38,463 nucleotides of DNA from positions 1 through 38,463 of the forward strand of contig JBJOGR010000001.1 in assembly GCA_046048135.1 (NCBI GenBank), read 5' to 3'. Shown here piece by piece: positions 31,800 to 38,463 of this stretch. The position numbers were made by a program, and so were the translations under genes. The notes under the pieces were generated by a model. That model did not search any database. It saw nothing but the letters and a program-made list of their open reading frames with translations, and had not been told where the DNA came from. Each line of letters opens with the position of its first letter. The stretch's first letter is position 1. This DNA comes from ATZT02 sp046048135. Its GTDB lineage: Bacteria; Actinomycetota; Actinomycetes; S36-B12; UBA5976.

Positions 31800-32699
31800 T
31801 TGAACAAACCAGACACCAACAGCTATAACTCCGGCTTATTGGCAGGAATTGGTGCCTACATAATTTGGGGATTTGTTCCTCTTTATTGGCAGCTTCTAAA
31901 ACCAGCAAGTGCACCAGAAATTTTGTCCCATCGGGTTGTTTGGTCACTTGGATTATTACTCATAATCGTTTACTTTAGAAAACTATCAAATGAAGTAAAA
32001 AATGCTTTACTTGATAAAAGAAAATTAGGTTTATTAACTCTTGCAGCAATATTTGTCACGATTAACTGGGGAATGTTTATTTGGGCGGTAAATAACGGCC
32101 ATGTGATTGAAACTTCTCTTGGTTATTTTATAAATCCTCTAGTTTCAGTTGCCTTAGGTGTTTTGATATTAAAAGAAAAATTAAGGGGATTACAAAAAAT
32201 TGCCGTTGCTTTAACGTTTTTAGCAGTTACATTTTTAACAATTGCTTTTGGAAAACCTCCCTATATTGCACTAACCTTAGCTTTTTCTTTTGGCTTTTAT
32301 GGCCTTGTTAAAAAGCTTGCAAACGTGGATGCAATTCCTAGCTTAACTGTTGAAACTTTATTGTTGACTCCATTCTTTACCGCATTTATGTTTTACCTAA
32401 ACAGTAAAAATGATTTATCTTTTGCAAATGGAGATGTAGTTCATTCGCTATGGCTTACTACAGCAGGAGTGGTAACAGTTATTCCTCTACTACTTTTTGG
32501 ATTTGCAGTAGTAAGAATTCCACTCGTGGCAATTGGTTTACTTCAAGCTTTAGGACCGATTTTGCAATTTTTACTTGGTTACTATGCATTTAAAGAACCA
32601 ATGACCAGTGCTCGATGGTTTGGTTTTTATCTTGTTTGGCTTGCAGTAGTTGTATTTAGTTATGATGCAATAAAAACATCTAGAAAAAATAGGATTTAA
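31800..32699 (+). CDS. rarD: RarD-like EamA-family transporter
   Basis: A 299-residue protein with about ten membrane helices and the RarD opening GLLAGIGAYIIWGFVPLYWQLL (in part), ILSHRVVWS, and the C-terminal LLFGFAVVRIPLVAIGLLQ with FKEPMT. RarD belongs to the drug/metabolite transporter superfamily; the substrate is unestablished. The start is TTG (31800), since GTG just upstream runs into a stop. Divergent from htpX. Its stop overlaps that of the polyprenyl synthase gene by four bases. Confidence 0.9.
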   Translation: MNKPDTNSYNSGLLAGIGAYIIWGFVPLYWQLLKPASAPEILSHRVVWSLGLLLIIVYFRKLSNEVKNALLDKRKLGLLTLAAIFVTINWGMFIWAVNNGHVIETSLGYFINPLVSVALGVLILKEKLRGLQKIAVALTFLAVTFLTIAFGKPPYIALTLAFSFGFYGLVKKLANVDAIPSLTVETLLLTPFFTAFMFYLNSKNDLSFANGDVVHSLWLTTAGVVTVIPLLLFGFAVVRIPLVAIGLLQALGPILQFLLGYYAFKEPMTSARWFGFYLVWLAVVVFSYDAIKTSRKNRI

Positions 32700-33685
32700 G
32701 AATTTCTTTTTGTTAGCCATTCAGCAAATTGCACTAAAGCATCTTTAGGTGCGCCACTTGGAACTAAATCTAGTGATGTCATTGCTTGATCAATCAAACT
32801 TTCCAGATGCAAGGTTGCAACATCAAACCCACCTAATTCAGCTACTTTATTAATTGTTTCTTCGATTGCTGCTGGATTATTTTTAACTTTTATCAGTAAA
32901 TCTTTTAATGAAGAACTTTGGTCAACAGAAAGTGCTGACAAAACTGGCAATGTATGAATGCCTTCAACTAAATCTTTACCAATCATTTTTCCAGATTTAG
33001 AAGAGTCACCTTTTAAATCTAAGATGTCGTCTGAAATTTGAAAAGCTAAACCAATATTTTTTGCATAATTGCTTAATGCCGCAGAAACAATGTCATCCGC
33101 ACCTGCAACATATGCTCCAAGAGAAGCTGATGTTTCAATGAGAGAACCTGTTTTTTGTTTTAAAACTTCTAAGTAATGCTTTATTGGATCAGAACTTCCA
33201 GCACCTCTTGCCTCTCGAATTTGTCCTTCACATAAAACTGAAAGAGTGTCAGCAAGTGTTGTTACTACATGAGGACCTAGTTCTGCAGCAATTGCTGAAG
33301 CTCTAGAAAATAAAAAATCGCCTGCAAGAATTGCGTTAGTATTGCCAAATTTTGCATTGGCAGATTCTACACCTCTTCGCATGGAGGCTTCATCCATCAC
33401 ATCATCGTGATACAAAGTTGCAACATGTATGAATTCAATTGCCGCTGCCACTTTTGCTAATCGGTCAATATCAGGTTTTCCAAATTGTCCTGAAAGAAAA
33501 ACTAATACAGGTCTAATTCTTTTACCACCTGCTAAAAGTAAATGTTGAGAAATCTCTGTTAAGGGATTAAAAGGTGAAGCAGATTCTATTTCTAAAAATT
33601 CTTCAGTTCTTTTTATACCTTTAGCCAAATAATCTTGAAGATTTTGATCAGTTATAGCTAATTCTGGAACGTTTACTTTACTCAT
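32696..33685 (-). CDS. Polyprenyl diphosphate synthase
   Basis: A 329-residue trans-prenyltransferase. It has GGKRIRP (53-59), the first Asp-rich motif YHDDVMDEASMRRG (DDVMD at 94-98), and the second, FQISDDILDLKGD, near residue 217. It chains isopentenyl units to make a long prenyl diphosphate, most likely the side chain of the respiratory quinone. That fits its place directly after nuoN, where the start overlaps the nuoN stop by four bases (ATGA). The same neighbourhood, with htpX nearby, is seen in other actinobacteria. Chain length cannot be read from the sequence by eye. Confidence 0.92.
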   Translation of the reverse strand: MSKVNVPELAITDQNLQDYLAKGIKRTEEFLEIESASPFNPLTEISQHLLLAGGKRIRPVLVFLSGQFGKPDIDRLAKVAAAIEFIHVATLYHDDVMDEASMRRGVESANAKFGNTNAILAGDFLFSRASAIAAELGPHVVTTLADTLSVLCEGQIREARGAGSSDPIKHYLEVLKQKTGSLIETSASLGAYVAGADDIVSAALSNYAKNIGLAFQISDDILDLKGDSSKSGKMIGKDLVEGIHTLPVLSALSVDQSSSLKDLLIKVKNNPAAIEETINKVAELGGFDVATLHLESLIDQAMTSLDLVPSGAPKDALVQFAEWLTKRNS

Positions 33686-35238
33686 CTTAAAAACACTGAC
33701 GTGGAGCTAATTAAATTAATTACAAATTGTGGGAACAAACCAATAATTAAAGTCATTACTGCACCAACTGTTATGGCAATAGTTGTGAAAATACTTGGTA
33801 TTGAAATAAATGGACCATCTGGAATTGGTTCTGAGAAAAACATCAAGATAATTACCCTCACATAAAATACGGCTGCAATAACACTTGCTACTACACCTAC
33901 CAGAACTAAAGCAGTAGCGCCACCTGAAATAGCGGCAGTGAAAACTCCAAACTTTGCAGTAAAGCCACTTGTTAAAGGAATGCCTGCAAACGAAAGCATA
34001 AATAGTGACATTAAACCTGCAACTAAAGGAGATTTTTTTCCTAAACCTTTCCATCTAATTAATGTTGAACTTTCTCCTGCTTGCTCTCTAATTAAAGTTA
34101 AAAGTGCGAAAGCTCCAACTGTAGAAAAAACATAAGCAATTAAATAAAGCAAAACTGCTGCAATTGAAGTTCTGTTAGTTCCTGAAAAACCAACAAAAAT
34201 AAATCCACCATTTGCAATTGATGAATAGGCAAGCATTCTCTTGAAATCTGATTGAGATAACGCAATTACACTTCCCACAATCATGGTTAGTCCTGCAACA
34301 ATCCAAATAAGTGGGCGCCAATCCCAAACTAAAGCACCAAATGCAACATAGAAAACTCTTAACAATCCACCAAATGCTGCAACCTTTACAGCACCAGCCA
34401 TAAATGAAGTAACCGGTGTTGGAGAACCTGTGTAAACATCTGGAACCCATTGATGAAATGGAACCGCACCAACTTTAAACAGCATGCCAACTGCAACTAA
34501 TGCGATCGCTGCAGTTAGTAAACCTGGTGAATTATTTGCAGCACTTATTCCATTTGAAATTTGTCCAAATTGTAATGAGCCAGTGTAGGCATAAGTAAGA
34601 GCACTTCCAAATAGTAAAATTGCACTTGCTAGTGCACCTAGTAGAAAATATTTTAAAGCTGCTTCTTGACTTAAAAGTCTTCTTCTTCGAGCAAGACCTG
34701 CTAAAAGATATAATGGCAAACTCATTACTTCTAATGCCACAAACAAAACTAATAAATCATTAGCTGTAACAAATAGAAGCATTCCTGCAATTGCAAATGA
34801 AGTTAAAGGCCAAATTTCTGTTTGAGTCCAACCAAGTTTGGTTAAAGTTTTTTCTTCTTGTCCCCCAGGAAGTGTTGAGGCACGTGGTGCAAATGCATCA
34901 CCTAGTGGATCTAATTTCGATTCTGCAAAAAGCAAAGCACTTAACAAAGCAGCTATTAATATTGTTGCTTGCAAAATCCAACCAGGCCCATCTAAGGCAA
35001 CAGTTCCACTTGCAGCTAATGCTCTACCTTCAGGTCCTGATTGCAAAATAACTGCAAATAAAGCAAGTATTAGTGAAGAAAAAGTAACAATTAAATGAGT
35101 AAATCTTCTTTTTTCAATAGAAACAAATGCTTCAACTATTACTCCTATACAAGCTGCTACAAACATAATCAAAATAGGTGAAAGTAAAGCGTATTCAAAA
35201 TTAGGAGTTGGGATTGAATTAACTACTGTTCTAATCAT
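33682..35238 (-). CDS. nuoN: NADH-quinone oxidoreductase subunit N
   Basis: A 518-residue membrane subunit of complex I, one of three antiporter-like proton channels. Family features: EYALLSPILIMFVAACIGVIVEAF near the N-terminus (in part), FVALEVMSLPLYLLAGLARR with the key glutamate, the lysine in FKVGAVPFHQWVPDVYTGSPTP, and SDFKRMLAYSSIANGGF. It begins 8 bases inside nuoM and ends by overlapping the prenyl synthase start, so the cluster is tightly coupled. Confidence 0.96.
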   Translation of the reverse strand: MIRTVVNSIPTPNFEYALLSPILIMFVAACIGVIVEAFVSIEKRRFTHLIVTFSSLILALFAVILQSGPEGRALAASGTVALDGPGWILQATILIAALLSALLFAESKLDPLGDAFAPRASTLPGGQEEKTLTKLGWTQTEIWPLTSFAIAGMLLFVTANDLLVLFVALEVMSLPLYLLAGLARRRRLLSQEAALKYFLLGALASAILLFGSALTYAYTGSLQFGQISNGISAANNSPGLLTAAIALVAVGMLFKVGAVPFHQWVPDVYTGSPTPVTSFMAGAVKVAAFGGLLRVFYVAFGALVWDWRPLIWIVAGLTMIVGSVIALSQSDFKRMLAYSSIANGGFIFVGFSGTNRTSIAAVLLYLIAYVFSTVGAFALLTLIREQAGESSTLIRWKGLGKKSPLVAGLMSLFMLSFAGIPLTSGFTAKFGVFTAAISGGATALVLVGVVASVIAAVFYVRVIILMFFSEPIPDGPFISIPSIFTTIAITVGAVMTLIIGLFPQFVINLISSTSVFLR

Positions 35239-36757
35239 TTTGTTTCACCATTTCAATTTTTGGAGCAGGATCATTTATCTTTAAGACTTTTAATGTATTT
35301 GCCACAGCATTTTCTGAAACTTTAATAACTGGTGCTGGGAATAGTCCAAAAAGAATTGTTAAAACTACAACTGGAGTTAATATCAATGATTGTTTTAAAT
35401 CTAAATCAAAAATATTTTTTGTACCGTCATTTTCAGGCCCAGTAAATACTCTTTGATACAACCACAACATATAAATAGCGGCTAAAATAATTCCTAGAGT
35501 TGCAATGACAGCTACAACTTGATTTCTTTGATAAGTCCCTGTCAAAACCATAAATTCACCCACGAATCCTGCCAATCCAGGTAAAGCAATTGAGGAAAGG
35601 CTTGCCACTAAAAAGAATCCAGTTAAGAGTGGAGCTGTTTTTGTTAAACCACCAAAACTATTAATTAAAGATGTATCTTTTTGTCGCATCAAATAGCCTG
35701 CAGTTAAAAATAAAGCTGCGGTTGATAGACCGTGTGCAACCATATAAATAGTGGCACCAATAATTCCAATGCTGGTGAATGAAAAAATTCCCATCACAAT
35801 AAATCCAAAATGGGAGATAGAAATATAAGCAAAAGTTCTCTTCATATCCTTTTGCGCAATTGCAATAAGAGCTGCGTAAATAATGCTTATTAATGCCAAG
35901 ATAATAATTGCGGGAGCAAATTCTTTGGATGCATTTGGAAAAAGTGGAATAAGAATTGCCAACATCGCATAAGTTCCGACTTTGTCAAGAATTCCAATCA
36001 ACATGGTTGAAGTTCCAGATGTTGCTTGTTCTGCAGTATCTGGAAGCCAAGTATGTCCTGGAACCATTGGAGCTTTTAACGCAAATGCTAAGAAGAAACC
36101 TAAAAAGAGCCAACGCTCAGTCCAGATATCTAGTTTTAATTCATTACTTAATGCAGCGATGGAAAAAGTTCCTCTGCCTAATTGATTAACCGCAATAAAG
36201 TAAAGCCAAATTACAGCTGCAAGCATTACTAATCCACCGACTAAACCAAATAATAAGAATTTAAGTGCAGCACTATTTCTTCTAGCGCCACCAAATCTTC
36301 CCACCAAGAAAAATATTGGGATTAACATCGCTTCAAAAACTACATAGAACAAGAAAAGATCTCTTGCCATAAATACTGCTAAAGCACTTGCTTCAGTTAA
36401 CAAAATCCACATGAAATATTCACGAGTTCTAATTTGTCCTTCATGTTGACAAGCTAAAACCACAATTGGAGTTAAAACTGCTGTTAGCCCAACCAAAACT
36501 AAAGAAATTCCGGTAAGTGCTAGGTGAAAAGAAATTCCAAAGATTGGTATCCAATCGAAGGAAACATCTAGTTGAGTTTGAGCATTACTTGACACATCAA
36601 ATTGCAAACTTGTAACAATTACAAATATTAAAGTGATAATTGATGTGTAAAATGCAATTTGTTTAGCGCTAAAATATTTCTTTAGTTGTGGAACAAAAAG
36701 AAGAATTGTTCCAATCAATGGTGTTAATAAGATAAATAATAGCCAAGGAAAATTCAT
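35231..36757 (-). CDS. nuoM: NADH-quinone oxidoreductase subunit M
   Basis: A 508-residue antiporter-like complex I subunit with about 14 membrane helices. Marked features are VVFEAMLIPIFFLVGRFGG with the conserved glutamate, the lysine in FALKAPMVPGHTWLPDTAEQAT, the KDMKRTFAYISISHFGF segment and GFVGEF. It starts immediately after the nuoL stop (TAA then ATG, no spacer). Confidence 0.96.
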   Translation of the reverse strand: MNFPWLLFILLTPLIGTILLFVPQLKKYFSAKQIAFYTSIITLIFVIVTSLQFDVSSNAQTQLDVSFDWIPIFGISFHLALTGISLVLVGLTAVLTPIVVLACQHEGQIRTREYFMWILLTEASALAVFMARDLFLFYVVFEAMLIPIFFLVGRFGGARRNSAALKFLLFGLVGGLVMLAAVIWLYFIAVNQLGRGTFSIAALSNELKLDIWTERWLFLGFFLAFALKAPMVPGHTWLPDTAEQATSGTSTMLIGILDKVGTYAMLAILIPLFPNASKEFAPAIIILALISIIYAALIAIAQKDMKRTFAYISISHFGFIVMGIFSFTSIGIIGATIYMVAHGLSTAALFLTAGYLMRQKDTSLINSFGGLTKTAPLLTGFFLVASLSSIALPGLAGFVGEFMVLTGTYQRNQVVAVIATLGIILAAIYMLWLYQRVFTGPENDGTKNIFDLDLKQSLILTPVVVLTILFGLFPAPVIKVSENAVANTLKVLKINDPAPKIEMVKQND

Positions 36758-38463
36758 TTATAATCTCACAATCAAAAGTAGAATTACAATAATTGCAGTA
36801 CCTAAAATTATTGACATGGCATATGATCTAACAAAACCTGTTTCACTTCTTCTGAGTCGAGCTGAAATTCCTCCTGTTAGTGAACCAATTCCTGAATAAA
36901 ATCCATCAACTACTGATTTGTCGAAAAATCCTAATATTCTAGTTAATCTTTGACCTGGTTTCATTAGAAGATTTTCATTCAATACATCGCCATATAAATC
37001 TTTTCTTGCAGCTTTTACTACGATAGAAACTTTTTCTGGAGCTACTTTTGCCACACTTTGGTATTGCCAAATTGCAATTATTACTCCAACTGCTACCACG
37101 CTTAAAGTAATTAAAGTAATAGTAAGAATTGAAAATGGTGGTTCAGGTTCACTAAATCCAGTCACAGGCTCTAACCAATGTTCAAGTGCATGATTTTGGG
37201 TTAACAATATTCCGATAAATGTAGAACCAATTGCTAGAACAATCATTGGAATAGTCATAGAAAGTGGAGACTCATGTGGATGAACATCGTCATGCCATCT
37301 TTGTTTTGAAAAGAAAGTCATTACTACCATTCGTGTCATGTAAAAAGCGGTTAAACCAGCACCGAATAAAACCACAAATCCTGCCCACCAAGAATGACTT
37401 AATGCTGCTTCGATGATGTGATCTTTGGAATAAAATCCAGCAAAAGGTGGAATTCCAAGTATTGCTAAATAACCGATAAAAAATGTAATCGTGGTAAACA
37501 TCATTACTTTTGATAAACCGCCAAAACGTCTCATATCAACATTGTCATTTGTTGCATGCATAACTGAACCGGCACCAAGAAACATTACGGCCTTAAAAAA
37601 TCCATGAGTAATTAAATGCAAGATTGCAAACACATATCCGATAGGACCTAATCCTGCAGCCAAAACCATATAACCAATTTGGCTCATAGTAGAACCTGCT
37701 AAAGATTTTTTAATATCATCTTTTGCTGCACCTATAACTGCACCCATTAATAATGAGATTGCACCGATTATTACAACTGCAGTTTGGGCAGTTGGACTTG
37801 CGTTAAAAATTTCTCCGCTTCTTACTATTAAATAAACTCCCGCAGTTACCATGGTTGCAGCGTGAATTAATGCAGAAACTGGTGTTGGACCTTCCATCGC
37901 ATCAAGCAACCAAGATTGCAAAGGAAATTGAGCACTCTTACCGCAAGCAGCTAATAAAAGTAGTAAGCCAATTGTTAAAGAAACCCAACTTGGCGCACTT
38001 GAAATTCCTTGATTAATGTCTATAAAAGAAACAGAACCAAAAACTAGAAACATAGTCATGATGGCAAGGGATAAACCAAAATCTCCTACGCGATTTGCTA
38101 CAAATGCTTTTTTCGCTGCCACAGCTGCAGAATTTTTATGTTGCCAAAAACCAATTAATAAATAAGACGCAAGACCTACTCCTTCCCAACCTACATAAAG
38201 AAGTAAATAATTATCTGCTAAAACTAGTAAAAGCATTGCTGCTACGAATAAATTCAAATATGCAAAAAATCTTCTTCTATTTTCATCATGAGACATATAG
38301 CCCAGTGAATAAATATGAATCAAAGTTCCTACAAAAGTGATAAGTAGAACAAAAGATATTGATAAAGGATCTGCCTGTAAACCAAAATTAATTTTTAAAT
38401 TTGCAGCAGGAACTACTAGCCATTCATAAACAGTTGTGATTACTGTTCTTTCTTCTTTTGGTA
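36758..38463 (-). CDS. nuoL: NADH-quinone oxidoreductase subunit L, 5' end outside window
   Basis: The frame is open to the right edge of the window, giving 567 residues of the C-terminal part. The coding sequence continues past the first in-window start-like codon (38323): FGLQADPLSISFVLLITFVG precedes LIHIYSLGYM, as in NuoL. Other marks are YVGWEGVGLASYLLIGFW with the conserved glutamate, KSAQFPLQSWLLDAMEGPTPVSALIHAATMV (in part), and the long amphipathic helix region near the C-terminus. It is the distal proton channel of complex I and probably lacks only the first 60-70 residues here. Confidence 0.96.
   Translation of the reverse strand, partial: PKEERTVITTVYEWLVVPAANLKINFGLQADPLSISFVLLITFVGTLIHIYSLGYMSHDENRRRFFAYLNLFVAAMLLLVLADNYLLLYVGWEGVGLASYLLIGFWQHKNSAAVAAKKAFVANRVGDFGLSLAIMTMFLVFGSVSFIDINQGISSAPSWVSLTIGLLLLLAACGKSAQFPLQSWLLDAMEGPTPVSALIHAATMVTAGVYLIVRSGEIFNASPTAQTAVVIIGAISLLMGAVIGAAKDDIKKSLAGSTMSQIGYMVLAAGLGPIGYVFAILHLITHGFFKAVMFLGAGSVMHATNDNVDMRRFGGLSKVMMFTTITFFIGYLAILGIPPFAGFYSKDHIIEAALSHSWWAGFVVLFGAGLTAFYMTRMVVMTFFSKQRWHDDVHPHESPLSMTIPMIVLAIGSTFIGILLTQNHALEHWLEPVTGFSEPEPPFSILTITLITLSVVAVGVIIAIWQYQSVAKVAPEKVSIVVKAARKDLYGDVLNENLLMKPGQRLTRILGFFDKSVVDGFYSGIGSLTGGISARLRRSETGFVRSYAMSIILGTAIIVILLLIVRL

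Noticed and set aside
36758..38323. Taking 38323 as the start of nuoL
   Set aside because: NuoL-like sequence continues in frame to the window edge, and the TTG at 38323 encodes an internal leucine; the gene is simply cut by the window.

Overview
The window is a compact, AT-rich stretch of a bacterial chromosome carrying a core set of housekeeping genes. Gene content and order point to an actinobacterium: tRNA-Thr, tRNA-Met, rpmG, UPF0336/HadA-like and MaoC/HadB-like genes, murB, an aminotransferase, tRNA-Trp, secE, nusG, rplK, rplA, rplJ, rplL, rpoB, rpoC, rpsL, rpsG, fusA, tuf and the S10 operon, plus nuoLMN, a polyprenyl synthase and htpX. The low G+C, tiny intergenic gaps, stop/start overlaps (TAATG, ATGA) and convergent genes that share stop codons suggest a streamlined free-living lineage such as the freshwater acI/Nanopelagicales type. 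That placement is inference; no rRNA gene is present to test it.

Layout. 1-6082 (minus): start of rplW, then rplD, rplC, rpsJ, tuf, fusA, rpsG, rpsL, read from rpsL towards rplW. 6257-11005: accessory block with a lipoprotein (+), a three-gene minus-strand unit (secreted repeat protein, OmpR-type regulator, HAMP histidine kinase), a type II NADH dehydrogenase and a DUF2200 protein (+), closed by a bidirectional terminator. 11076-18435 (minus): rpoC and rpoB behind a leader with a hairpin/U-tract. 18641-20695 (minus): a metallophosphoesterase and a DoxX-type membrane protein lying between rpoB and rplL. 20867-24465 (minus): rplL, rplJ (with L10 leader and attenuator), rplA, rplK, nusG, secE, tRNA-Trp. 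24612-29003: aminotransferase (+), then murB, a CysS-tail/glycosyltransferase-like fusion, the HadB/HadA-like pair, rpmG, tRNA-Met and tRNA-Thr (minus). 29071-38463: an SDR and yajQ (+), a decayed P-type ATPase 3' end abutting tRNA-Tyr, htpX (minus), rarD (+), and polyprenyl synthase, nuoN, nuoM and partial nuoL (minus).

Together the genes cover translation (ribosomal proteins, EF-Tu, EF-G), transcription (RNA polymerase beta and beta', NusG), protein export (SecE), cell wall synthesis (MurB), and respiration (NDH-2, complex I membrane arm, quinone side chain). No gap longer than 300 bases lacks a gene or RNA. I found no CRISPR array, insertion sequence or obvious defence system. The least explained items are the secreted-repeat/two-component unit, the P-type ATPase remnant at tRNA-Tyr, the leader attenuators of rplJ and rpoB, and a GC-rich non-coding patch upstream of rpsL.
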